A stretch of 64,000 nt of DNA, taken from NCBI GenBank assembly GCA_965198325.1, contig CBDAPE010000018.1, positions 1 through 64,000 on the forward strand. Direction: 5' to 3'. Positions 33,593 through 41,496 of this stretch are shown here, in pieces; within the stretch, counting starts at the first letter, position 1, and each line of letters starts with the position of its first letter. This stretch comes from CBDAPE01 sp965198325 (GTDB lineage: Bacteria; Pseudomonadota; Alphaproteobacteria; UBA828; JAPUJA01). A model generated the notes under the pieces. It searched no databases. It saw only the letters and a list, made by a program, of their open reading frames with translations, and was not told where the DNA came from. The translations under genes and the position numbers were made by a program.

Positions 33593-33845
33593 CCCCAGCC
33601 TCCAGCAATCATGATTGCCTGAGACTTGAACGTGGCCGGTTTTTAAACCAACACAGCGGGACAAACCCCGCCGTTACAGCGGCTGATGATTACACCGTTA
33701 ATTACAACGTCGAACAGCGGTGCAGAATTCGACCGTCTAGTCCAAGGAAAATCGACATAGCGACAAGAGCCATCGGCTCCCGACGTCGCTCAATAGGTAG
33801 GGAGACTGCCGCTGCGGCTTGGAACGAGGGCGAATGCCAACTCTC

Positions 33846-34684
33846 TCATCGGGCGTACCCGAGCCCATTGGCAAGAGAGCACAGAAGCCGCTCGGAACGC
33901 GCGGCAACGATGCTGCTTTGTCGAAAAGACACTTCGTTAATGGCTCTGATATCGTGATCCTGTACCAATTCCACCAGTGTTTCGGTTCCAGCAGGACCGA
34001 ACGGTTCCACGGCGACATCGTGCGATATCGGAAGCCATGCGTGGCTCTCCCCTCGGTACCTCGCGAGCGCAAGGGCATAACTACCGATGACGAAGCTCTT
34101 ATTGGGTTTTGAGATACGGGCAATTCTGATGCCGTGGGCTTCAAGATTCGCGATTACATCGGGCGTGGGTGGGCCAGCGACTGCCATGACATGCGAGTCT
34201 TGATCTGTCACCTTCTGGTTATCTGGATCGTGAAGGAAATTTCGAGCGACCTCCATGTCGTGAGAATTTAGACTGTGTTCTTTGCCATAGCGCTCGAGGA
34301 ATGCATCGCTATCGAAAGGCTCCATGTACTCGTCTTGCTCCGCCGCGATATCAGGTGTACGCACCCACGTCCTGTAGTGAAGATGATGGCAGATCGACCT
34401 CTCCTCGGTCGTGAGACGGGGCGGCGCGTTGTTTCTTGCTACCGTTATGATTTTGTCCGCGACCGCTTTTTCACGGCCTTCGTGTCCCGAAAACCATTCC
34501 TCTACTGCTTGTTGGCTTGCCCTGATTCGCCAAGCAGCGCGTCGAGGTCTTTCTGGACCATCAGGTTATTCGGGGTGGTAGCGAACACGCCGCGGGCCAG
34601 GTTCGACTTCACGAAGCCGTAGATCTTCCCACTTGAATTCCGGAAATTCCGCAATAGCCACTGTGGAATGTAGTGATGCCGCAT
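33846..34684 (-). pseudogene. DUF4238 family protein, frameshifted
   Basis: Two frames on the minus strand form one DUF4238 protein. The first has the family's start MRHHYIPQWLLRNFRNSSGK and runs to 34502. The second resumes with VEEWFSGHEGREKAVADKII and continues through MEPFDSDAFLERYGKEHSLN and FVIGSYALALARYRGESHAW to a stop at 33846. They join by a one-base shift near 34508. DUF4238 proteins are of unknown function, common in mobile and defence contexts, and start with the His-His-Tyr-Ile-Pro motif seen here. If the shift is real, only a 60-residue fragment would be made. Confidence 0.82.
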
Positions 34685-34719
34685 GTCCCCGTCTTCAGAT
34701 GGGAGGAGGTTATTCTGAT

Positions 34720-34852
34720 GGCTTTGTCAAGTTAACCGGATTCACTCCAAAATCTCGGTAAACTGTCGATGGCTGCTTTACGCAATTTAAATGGCTTAGC
34801 CTCATGGAAAAATGCTCGAAAACAGCCTGCAATCAGTTAACTTGACAATGCC
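34720..34852. repeat. 133-bp sequence bounded by 17-bp inverted repeats
   Basis: GGCTTTGTCAAGTTAAC at 34720-34736 and GTTAACTTGACAATGCC at 34836-34852 are inverted repeats with one mismatch. A partial further copy (CTGACAATGCC) follows at about 34856. There is no gene inside. It is probably a small MITE or the fused ends of a lost insertion sequence. Confidence 0.6.
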
Positions 34853-34939
34853 AGCCTGACAATGCCTTCCTGGCCGTTCCGGGCGCAGGACATCCCGGAA
34901 CCCCTGAGAGCCTTTCCGCTCTCCATGGCAAGTTCGGAT

Positions 34940-35221
34940 TCACAACCCCAATTCGCTGTGGGAACCGAGACGCACCAACTGCAACACGTCCTCGCAGGGT
35001 TTCCGGTAGATGAGGATCAGATCGGGCCTGATGTGACAATCCCGATGGTCTTGCCATTCTCCCGTCAACGCGTGATCGCGGTGCCGTTCGCCGAGCGGCC
35101 GGTCATCGGCGAGTGATTGCAGCACCTTGATCAGGACGGTATCGAGCGCGTCGCGGTTTCGGCCCCTGCGCTCCCGCTTATAGTCTCGCCTGAACTGTGC
35201 GGTTCGCTCAATCCGGCTCAT
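34940..35221 (-). CDS. YafQ/RelE-type mRNA interferase toxin
   Basis: The 93-residue protein has the RelE/YafQ fold sequence: IERTAQFRRDYKRERRGRNR at the start, a LADDRPLGERHRDHALTGEW stretch, and the C-terminal RDCHIRPDLILIYRKPCEDV with the conserved arginine and basic residues, ending LVRLGSHSELG. Such toxins cleave mRNA in the ribosome A site. It overlaps the antitoxin gene by 14 bases. All typical positions are present (His at the end of the active-site strand, and in GSHSEL), so it is probably functional. Confidence 0.9.
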   Translation of the reverse strand: MSRIERTAQFRRDYKRERRGRNRDALDTVLIKVLQSLADDRPLGERHRDHALTGEWQDHRDCHIRPDLILIYRKPCEDVLQLVRLGSHSELGL

Positions 35222-35471
35222 TCAGGTCTTCCATGAGCGCACCGACACTTTCGAAAGACCGCACCTTGCCGCGCCGGGCATCGCGCATGGCGGCGACGGT
35301 TTCGGCATTCGGCACCAACGGATCGAACGGCAGCGCTTTTTCGGTCGCCACGCGCGTCAACATCATCCGAAAGGCGTCGGACACGGTCAGCCCCATGCTG
35401 GCGAGCACGGCAGCGGCTTCATTCTTGATGTTCTCGTCGATACGGGCGCGAACGACGGCATTTGCGGGCAT
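35208..35471 (-). CDS. RelB/DinJ-type antitoxin
   Basis: From the ATG at 35471 the 87-residue protein reads MPANAVVRARIDENIKNEAA and then AVLASMGLTVSDAFRMMLTR, the ribbon-helix-helix of the RelB/DinJ family, followed by a toxin-binding tail (VAAMRDARRGKVRSF). An in-frame ATG at 35513 lies upstream of the operator palindrome and is not preferred. It would neutralise the toxin encoded downstream and repress the operon by binding the palindrome at 35497-35509. Confidence 0.9.
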   Translation of the reverse strand: MPANAVVRARIDENIKNEAAAVLASMGLTVSDAFRMMLTRVATEKALPFDPLVPNAETVAAMRDARRGKVRSFESVGALMEDLNEPD

Positions 35472-35496
35472 GGCTTTATCCTCTGCAAAAATATGT

Positions 35497-35509
35497 GCTA
35501 CATTGTAGC
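35497..35509. promoter_or_regulatory. Operator palindrome of the RelBE-type operon
   Basis: GCTACATTGTAGC is a perfect palindrome around a central T, 26-38 bases upstream of the antitoxin start. This is a typical place and shape for an RHH antitoxin operator overlapping the promoter. Confidence 0.7.
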
Positions 35510-35541
35510 CCAAATACCGCCATCTGCGAAGAGACCGTGGC

Positions 35542-35645
35542 TCACATCCGCTTGACGGCCCAGACCACCTTGCCCGTGATGTGGACGTCTTCGGCGAGAC
35601 CGGTATAGGGCGCGTAGTCCTAGTTGGCGGAGATCAGCCGCAGCC
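35542..35645 (-). pseudogene. S24 (LexA/phage repressor) peptidase, C-terminal remnant with in-frame stop
   Basis: The minus strand encodes PRLRLISAN, a TAG, then DYAPYTGLAEDVHITGKVVW and AVKRM with a normal stop. This is the last strand pair of S24-family phage repressors (LRLISANPDYAPY...V.GRVVW). The internal stop and the missing catalytic Ser/Lys part show that it is dead. It hints at a former prophage or integrative element here. Confidence 0.7.
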
Positions 35646-35681
35646 GGGGCGGCTCGCCGCGCACCGCAGCTGGCGGCTCCT

Positions 35682-36077
35682 TCAAGGGCGCCTCACCAAA
35701 AGGTCGATCTCGATCCGGGCGTCGAGCGCAAGCCCGGTAACCCCGATACAGGTCCGGGCTGGCAGCCTACCCTCGGTGAAATAGGACCTGTAGACCGCAT
35801 TCATCCGCTCATAGTCTTCCTGGAAGTGGGTCAGATAAACTCGCGCCATGACGACATGCTCGAGGCCGAGGCCGAGCGAATCTAAGACGATCGATAGGTT
35901 GCGCATCACGTTGCGCGTCTGCTCTTCCACGGGCGGCGGCAAGGGCGCGGCTTCGTCGGCAGGATCGTTGGGCATCTGTCCGGTGACCAGAACCCAGCCG
36001 TCGACTTCGACCGCGTGGCTAAACGGGGCCACGGGGCTGGGCGCACCGGCGGCCATGTGGAATATCGTTGCCGCCAT
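35682..36077 (-). CDS. RidA family protein, full length
   Basis: The 131-residue protein covers the whole RidA fold: APFSHAVEVDGWVLVTGQMP at the start, TRNVMRNLSIVLDSLGLGLE in the helix, and MNAVYRSYFTEGRLPARTCI with the conserved arginine of the active site, then GLALDARIEIDLLV. RidA proteins deaminate reactive enamine intermediates and some members act on other substrates. The family is broad, so the exact substrate is not assigned. It lies alone among remnants, on the minus strand. Confidence 0.88.
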   Translation of the reverse strand: MAATIFHMAAGAPSPVAPFSHAVEVDGWVLVTGQMPNDPADEAAPLPPPVEEQTRNVMRNLSIVLDSLGLGLEHVVMARVYLTHFQEDYERMNAVYRSYFTEGRLPARTCIGVTGLALDARIEIDLLVRRP

Positions 36078-36085
36078 GTCTCACC

Positions 36086-36274
36086 TCCGTCGAGCGGCGC
36101 CTGGGACGCATTCTCGCATCGTATTTCAACGACTACCACCGCTCTCGCACTTACTTGTCTCTGGGTAAGGATAGGCCTGTCCCCCAGCCGGTCGAGAGCG
36201 CCAAAGCAGGCAAGATCATCGCCCTTCCACAGGTTGGGGAATTCCACCATCGTTACGAGCGACTGGCCGCCTGA
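36086..36274 (+). pseudogene. Integrase-core transposase, C-terminal remnant
   Basis: The frame encodes RLGRILASYFNDYHRSRTYL, SLGKDRPVPQPVES and EFHHRYERLAA with a normal stop. This is the familiar tail of an rve-type transposase of alphaproteobacteria (YF.YYH..RTHLSLGKD.P.PR). Catalytic residues are absent. It overlaps nothing functional and marks another old insertion at the end of the accessory region. Confidence 0.75.
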
Positions 36275-36409
36275 ACGCCGGCCTCCTCACCACTGCGGAC
36301 AACAATCATACCGCTCTGCTGGGGGTTCCATCCCTACGCATTGTAAGCGCCCGGTTTGAGTTTATGGGAGAGACAGGCGTCCACTTCATCGCTTACTGTT
36401 CACAGTTTC

Positions 36410-36579
36410 AAATTCCCTGTTCCTCACATTAATGTCCCTGTTCGGGTTTTAAATTTCCCTGTTATGTTTTGTAGGGAATTCACCGGAAAACCGCCTGTTT
36501 CCAGTGAGTTACCGCCGGTCATCGGCCCGAATTCGCCCATTTTCGTGAAAATTCCCTGTATTTTCCCTGTTTAACAGGG
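36410..36579. repeat. TTCCCTGT repeat cluster
   Basis: The motif TTCCCTGT or TCCCTGTT occurs at about 36413, 36434, 36454, 36552 and 36562, the last two with a 10-base period. It also appears inverted (AACAGGGAATT at about 36573). The cluster lies just upstream of the 27-base block at 36590. The stretch 36275-36661 contains no gene. Confidence 0.7.
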
Positions 36580-36589
36580 AATTGGCGCA

Positions 36590-36616
36590 GAGACAGGTTC
36601 GCAGCAGACTGCGCCC
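36590..36616. repeat. 27-base conserved block, third copy
   Basis: This block differs by one base from the copies at 10726 and 14749. Here it is not inside a 722-bp element, yet it again follows a short-period repeat array. Confidence 0.8.
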
Positions 36617-36661
36617 CCAGCCAGTGTTTGGAGATCACTACAGCGACCGAACGCGTTTTCG

Positions 36662-37672
36662 CTACGTCTCGTCCGGGGCGGTAAACATGCGCAAGAAATT
36701 ACTGGTAATCATGGCAACGATCTCGGAGCGGACATGGCGTCCGTCCGCCTCGAACGGGTTGGTCATCTGGCAAATTTCGTAGGACGGGAAGTAGTGGACC
36801 CGGTCGAACTCCACGGTGAGCTGGGTCGCCCCCGCCCGCAGGGTCGATTTGCTCTCCATGTTGGCAACGAAGACATCGTTGTCGGTGAAGGTCGAGCCAA
36901 GGGGTACGGGCGAGACGGTAAGAGCCACCTGGCGATCGGGGTAGCGTTCGAAGATCAACTCGAGTGTGCGGCGCATATTCTCGTAGTTGTCCTGGAATCC
37001 GCTTTTCACGAATTCGGTTTCGCCGACTCCGCCGCCGCCGCCGTATCCCGGATTCATGCAAGCGAACAGCCCGTTGTCGGTCTTTCGCCACACCTCGATG
37101 AGACCGAGGGTAAAGATATAGACGTCCGCATCGGCGATACCGTCCCTGAACAGACGGTCGAGCTTGGCGGTCACGTCGCGCACGTCGTCAAGCCTGCTGC
37201 CGAAGACCAATCGGCGATAAGGATCCTGATAGACGGGCTTCTCGAACAAGGGTTCCTGGATCAGCCCGTTGTCGACCAGCCAATAATCGTCGTCGGCCTG
37301 CTGCCAAAGACCGAAGGCCTTTTCGACCTCCTGACGAATCGCATGGGTGTGGTAGTAGTGCAAATTCTCCCATTCGGGCAGGCTCGCGATCTTCTGCCGC
37401 GCCGGATCAAAGTCGAGCGCCCCGAAATTCGGGAAGACTTCGTAGTCGTGCTCCTTCAGGCAGTAGCGCACGTCGGCCGCGAAGCAACTCCCCATGGTGA
37501 AGACATTCGTCTCGGGCTTGAACACTCCGTGCCGCGCGAAGGTCAGCGACTGGTGCTCGTTGAAATAGGACCAGAGCCGGTTGACCCTGGGCGACTCGGG
37601 AGCGAGGTCTGCCGCCGGCGCGGCCCGGACCGGACCGGCCGGTTCGTCGAGTATCGGACTGGCATCGTCCAC
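36662..37672 (-). CDS. GSCFA domain protein
   Basis: The 336-residue protein carries the domain's namesake motif in VFTMGSCFAADVRYCLKEHD at about residue 58, where the serine would be the nucleophile of an SGNH-like hydrolase or transferase. The C-terminal DADVYIFTLGLIEVWR and VHYFPSYEICQ-type motif (RVHYFPSYEICQM) include the conserved His and Tyr-Glu. GSCFA proteins are thought to modify glycans or act as esterases, but no reaction is proven. It is the first intact gene of the core-like half, on the minus strand, divergent from the M24 gene with 212 bases between. Confidence 0.88.
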   Translation of the reverse strand: MDDASPILDEPAGPVRAAPAADLAPESPRVNRLWSYFNEHQSLTFARHGVFKPETNVFTMGSCFAADVRYCLKEHDYEVFPNFGALDFDPARQKIASLPEWENLHYYHTHAIRQEVEKAFGLWQQADDDYWLVDNGLIQEPLFEKPVYQDPYRRLVFGSRLDDVRDVTAKLDRLFRDGIADADVYIFTLGLIEVWRKTDNGLFACMNPGYGGGGGVGETEFVKSGFQDNYENMRRTLELIFERYPDRQVALTVSPVPLGSTFTDNDVFVANMESKSTLRAGATQLTVEFDRVHYFPSYEICQMTNPFEADGRHVRSEIVAMITSNFLRMFTAPDET

Positions 37673-37884
37673 GATTAGAGACTCCTTTCGAGATGACGCT
37701 CCGTCATCTTTTGCCCACCGTACTTAACAGAGGCTTAAAAGATCCCGAGACCCGACGGTTGTCAGCCCGTGATCGATATATTAGGAAAGGGGTCTAGAAG
37801 TCACACGGCAAAGATCGCACCAAGACAATTGGTGGTCCTAGGAATACCCGACGGGCCACTTCGGGAGCAATTAGGGAGACTCTC

Positions 37885-39102
37885 ATGGCACTGGAACGAC
37901 AAAACTATCCGGACGGTTATTTTCCGAAGAGTGAATATCGCGCACGGTGGCAGAAAGCGCTTAAAGCGATGAAGGAGAAGAAATATGACATCGCGATCGT
38001 CTGGGGTAAGACCGCCGGGCACTACGAGCGCTCGATGGAAACCCTGTGGCTGACCAACTATTGGTCCGAGCATTCGGGCCAGGAGCCCGATGCGCCGGTC
38101 TGGAACGCCCGCGGCTTTTGCTGCGTCATTCTTGAGCCGGGCAAGGAGCCCGAGCTTCACGGCGACACCAACAACCTGCGCCGCAAAATGGTCTCCTGTG
38201 GCCGCTACTGCTACAGCGACGATCCCGTCGCGAGCGTCGCCAAGTCGCTCAAGCGCCGCAAGGTCCAAGGCCAGGTTGCATTCGTCGGCTCGGACAACCT
38301 GCCGGTGAAATACGGCGATCAGCTGCGTGCGGCGACACCCGGCATCGACTATGTCTTCGACGACGACCTGATCCGCGAATGCCGGCGGATCAAAAGCCCT
38401 CGCGAGCTCGACATGTATCGCGAGATGGGCGAAATCGTCGACAGCGCACTCTACCGCCTGTGCGACAGCCTCTATGCGGGCAAGGTGGCGGCCGAAGCCG
38501 CGGCCGAAGCGGCCCACGAAATCGTCCGTCGCGGCGGCTTCTGGCTGCGGATCCCGATCAATTTCGGCAAGGACAAGGACAGCATCTATTTCGAGCGCGA
38601 CAACATGTACGGCACAGCGCAGTATGCCCCGAAGAGGGGCGACATGGTACGCACCTGGATTTATGGCCCAGTCCATCAGGGCTACTGGATCGACCCCGGC
38701 CGCTCACTCATCTGCGGCGGCAATCCGACCAAGGAACAGCGCTCGTTGCTCGAGGACTCCTATGCCGTTACCGCGGCCGTAATGGACAATGTGAAACACG
38801 GTCGCCGGGTTCACGACGTGCTTGACAAAGTCGACGCAGTGAAAAAGAAAGTGGTCAAGGAATACGACCATTCGGCCGAGCAGTGGCCCTACAACGGCCA
38901 TGGCTGCGGGAACATGTACGAGCACCCGATGATCGAGCGCAATTGCGTGACCAAGAAGGACAAGTTCGAGGAAGGCATGGTCTGCAGCGCAGAATCCTTC
39001 ATGACCCGCAAGGGCGTCGGCTCCGCCGGCTGGGAGCAGAACTACATCGTCACCAAGACGGGGATCGAACTCCTGACCAAGACTCCGGTCTTCTGGTACT
39101 AG
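37885..39102 (+). CDS. M24/creatinase-like protein
   Basis: The 405-residue protein has an N-terminal creatinase-type domain (about 1-165) and a pita-bread M24 domain (about 175-400). Of the five usual metal ligands, the second Asp (YWIDPGRS), the His (GHGCGNMYEHPM), one Glu (CSAESFMTRKG) and the last Glu (GWEQNYIVT) can be placed. The first Asp position holds a non-acidic residue (in RTWIYGPVHQG). This points to a creatinase-like hydrolase or lyase without a normal dimetal centre rather than an aminopeptidase. A ribosome-binding site (gggagactctc) precedes the ATG. It heads a plus-strand run with the LLM oxidoreductase, so a shared catabolic role is possible. Confidence 0.82.
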   Translation: MALERQNYPDGYFPKSEYRARWQKALKAMKEKKYDIAIVWGKTAGHYERSMETLWLTNYWSEHSGQEPDAPVWNARGFCCVILEPGKEPELHGDTNNLRRKMVSCGRYCYSDDPVASVAKSLKRRKVQGQVAFVGSDNLPVKYGDQLRAATPGIDYVFDDDLIRECRRIKSPRELDMYREMGEIVDSALYRLCDSLYAGKVAAEAAAEAAHEIVRRGGFWLRIPINFGKDKDSIYFERDNMYGTAQYAPKRGDMVRTWIYGPVHQGYWIDPGRSLICGGNPTKEQRSLLEDSYAVTAAVMDNVKHGRRVHDVLDKVDAVKKKVVKEYDHSAEQWPYNGHGCGNMYEHPMIERNCVTKKDKFEEGMVCSAESFMTRKGVGSAGWEQNYIVTKTGIELLTKTPVFWY

Positions 39103-39246
39103 CCGTCTCGCGATCGCTGCGGCTTGCGTCGTTCGACGCGGACATCGCCGGGGCCGGCAGCGGCTCCGGCGATTTTCGTTGGCACGGGACTTACCGATGT
39201 CGCTATAGTGGCGCCGACCGCAGGACGGAGACGAGGGAGAACCGAC

Positions 39247-40359
39247 ATGGAGCTCGGACTTTTCATGATGCCGATCCATCGGATCGGGCGCGACTACGAC
39301 ATGGTCCTCCAAGAGGATCGGGAGGTCATCAAGCACGCCGATCAACTGGGCTTCGATCATGCCTGGGTCGGCGAGCATCTGAGCGCCCAGGTCGAGCAGG
39401 TCACCTCGCCGCTGATTTTCATGGCGACGCTGATCCACGAGACCAAGCAGATCAAGTTCGCCCAGGGCGTCTTCAACCTGCCCCATCATCATCCGGCGAA
39501 CGTCGCGGGCTATTGCGCAATGTTCGACCACCTGTGCAAGGGCCGTTTCATCATGGGTATCGGCACCGGCGGCCTGCCGTCCGATTTCGAGTTGCTCGAG
39601 ACCATGGAGGAGAAGGACCGGGTCGGCATGCTCAAGGAATCCTTCGACATGATCGAAGCGTTGTGGACGACCGACCCGCCCTATTCCATGCGCGGCAAGT
39701 GGTGGAACACGGTCATCGAAGAAAACCACTTCCCCGAGCTGGGTTGCGGCGTCGTCACCAAACCCTATCAGAAGCCCTACCCGCCGATCGCCATTTCGGC
39801 GATGAGCCCCAATTCGAGCAGTATGCGGCTCGCGGGCGAGAGGGGCTGGATGGGGATCTCCGCCAACTTCATTCCGCCAGTTCACGTCAAGACCCACTGG
39901 GAGCAATTTGTCGCGGGCTGCGAGGAGGCCGGCCGGACACCCGATCCCAAGAACTGGATCATCGCCAAGAGCGTTTTTGTCGCGGACAGCGACGAGGAGG
40001 CCCGCGCTTTCACCTACACCGACAAGGCGCCGCTCAAATATTACTACTGCTACCTGCGCGACCTGCTCTCGAAGTACGGCCTGTCCAAGATGTTCAAGAC
40101 CGACCCGGACATGCCCGACGACACCATCACAGGCGACTATTGCATGGACGAGATGGTCATCTGTGGCTCGCCGTCCAGCGTGACCGATCAGCTGCTTGCC
40201 TTACGCGAGGAAATCGGGCCGTTCGGCCAGCTGCTTCTGGTCTCTCACGATTGGGATATGGACTCGGGTGCGAAATGGAGGCGGTCCATGGAACTCGTCG
40301 CGACAGAGGTCATGCCCGCTGTTCGCGCCGAGACGGGCATGACGAAGGCCGCGGAGTAA
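39247..40359 (+). CDS. LLM class flavin-dependent oxidoreductase
   Basis: The 370-residue protein is a bacterial-luciferase-like TIM barrel: MELGLFMMPIHRIGRDYDMV at the start, GFDHAWVGEHLSAQVEQVTS, then GRFIMGIGTGGLPSDFELLE and PYPPIAISAMSPNSSSMRLA. Such enzymes use reduced FMN or F420 to oxygenate aldehydes, sulfonates, amines and others. The ATG at 39247 follows a purine-rich stretch (ggagacgaggg). Longer in-frame starts upstream read through the intergenic space and are rejected. It lies 144 bases downstream of the M24 gene and 19 bases upstream of the ELM1 gene. A reductase partner is not adjacent. Confidence 0.9.
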   Translation: MELGLFMMPIHRIGRDYDMVLQEDREVIKHADQLGFDHAWVGEHLSAQVEQVTSPLIFMATLIHETKQIKFAQGVFNLPHHHPANVAGYCAMFDHLCKGRFIMGIGTGGLPSDFELLETMEEKDRVGMLKESFDMIEALWTTDPPYSMRGKWWNTVIEENHFPELGCGVVTKPYQKPYPPIAISAMSPNSSSMRLAGERGWMGISANFIPPVHVKTHWEQFVAGCEEAGRTPDPKNWIIAKSVFVADSDEEARAFTYTDKAPLKYYYCYLRDLLSKYGLSKMFKTDPDMPDDTITGDYCMDEMVICGSPSSVTDQLLALREEIGPFGQLLLVSHDWDMDSGAKWRRSMELVATEVMPAVRAETGMTKAAE

Positions 40360-40378
40360 GGTCCCGGCGCCGCCACCG

Positions 40379-41401
40379 ATGACCGATCCAAAGGCGCGCG
40401 ACCTGGTTTCGAGTTGCTGGGTCGTCGCGGACGGGTCGGCGGGCGCCGAAAGCCAGAGCATCGGCCTTGCAGAGGCACTCGGGCTCGACTTCGAGCTCAA
40501 GCGCGTCAGCCACCCCAGCGTCCTCCATCTGCTGCCACCGCAGCTGATACCCCCTTCGCTGTGGATGGCAACGGCCCGGCGCACGCCCGTCGATGGGGTG
40601 GCGTGGCGCGACAACCGTCTCGAGCCGCCCTGGCCCGACCTGCTGATCTCGTGTTCGCGCAAGGCGGTGGGTTACGCCATCGCGATCCGCCGCCTGGCCC
40701 GGGGCGCGACGTTCGCGATCCACGTCCAGCATCCCCTTGTGCCGGCCGGCTGCTTCGACCTCGTGGTTCCGCCTGCCCATGACGGTCTGACCGGCGCGAA
40801 CGTGATCCCGACCCGGGGCGCGCTCAACCGGGTGACACCCGCCCGTCTCGCCGCGGCCGCGGACGCGATTGGCCCGTCGCTGCGCCATCTCCCCCGCCCG
40901 CTCATCGCCGTGCTAATCGGCGGTACGACCCGGCGCCACCGGCTCGAGGTGGCCGACGCCAGGCGGATCGCCCAGCGCCTGCAGCGCTTCGCCGACACCC
41001 ATGGCGCGGGCCTTGCGGTGACGCCGTCGCGGCGCACGCCGGCGGGGGTGCTGGGCGTCCTGCTCGATGAGTTCAAGGGCCTCGCCTGCCATTGCTGGGA
41101 CGGTACCGGGGAGAACCCCTATTTCGGCTATCTCGCGCTCGCCGACGCGATCGCGGTGTCGGGCGATTCCGTCTCGATGCTGTCCGAGGCCTGCACGACC
41201 GGCAAGCCGGTCTTCATGATCGAGCTCGAAGGCGGCTCGGCCCGCTTTAACCGGTTCTACGACACGCTTCGCCAGGCTGGCATGATCCGGCCCTTGGGCG
41301 AGCATATCGAGAGCTGGCACTATGCGCCGCTCGACGATACGCCGCGCGTCGCCGAAGCGGTCCGTGAACGCTTGGCTACCCGGCAGCACCTTCGGAATTA
41401 G
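40379..41401 (+). CDS. Mitochondrial fission ELM1 family (DUF1022) protein
   Basis: The 340-residue protein matches the ELM1/DUF1022 family: SCWVVADGSAGAESQSIGLA at the start, DLLISCSRKAVGYAIAIRRL, FAIHVQHPLVPAGCFDLVVP, PLIAVLIGGTTRRHRLEVAD and LALADAIAVSGDSVSMLSEA, followed by GKPVFMIEL. The architecture resembles a GT-B glycosyltransferase with the typical C-terminal nucleotide-sugar region. The plant relative affects mitochondrial fission, while the bacterial role is unknown and may be envelope-linked. It starts 19 bases after the LLM gene. Confidence 0.88.
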   Translation: MTDPKARDLVSSCWVVADGSAGAESQSIGLAEALGLDFELKRVSHPSVLHLLPPQLIPPSLWMATARRTPVDGVAWRDNRLEPPWPDLLISCSRKAVGYAIAIRRLARGATFAIHVQHPLVPAGCFDLVVPPAHDGLTGANVIPTRGALNRVTPARLAAAADAIGPSLRHLPRPLIAVLIGGTTRRHRLEVADARRIAQRLQRFADTHGAGLAVTPSRRTPAGVLGVLLDEFKGLACHCWDGTGENPYFGYLALADAIAVSGDSVSMLSEACTTGKPVFMIELEGGSARFNRFYDTLRQAGMIRPLGEHIESWHYAPLDDTPRVAEAVRERLATRQHLRN

Positions 41402-41496
41402 CACCTACCGTCCTCGGAATCGGACGGGTATAGTCGCCGACAGTTCGGCGCCGCGCCGGTTGGGCCATGGGACGATGACAGGGGGCGATTGATCCG

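Larger units (their letters stand above)
31201..33655 (-). mobile_element. IS21 family element 2
   Basis: The left end TGTCAATATCGGTTTAAAAA and the inverse of the right end (TGTGTTGGTTTAAAAACCGG) share the core GGTTTAAAAACCGGCC as inverted repeats; the right boundary is accurate to a few bases. It carries istA and a frameshifted istB on the minus strand. It is a different subtype from element 1, although the proteins are clearly homologous. Since istB is broken, it should not move without help. Confidence 0.85.

Noticed and set aside
37885..39102. M24 protein as DMSP lyase DddP
   Set aside because: DddP-specific metal residues could not be matched. Only general creatinase-like features are seen.
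38883..40382. Plus-strand open frame of 499 codons
   Set aside because: It is a frame-shifted shadow of the M24 and LLM genes and has no motif of its own.
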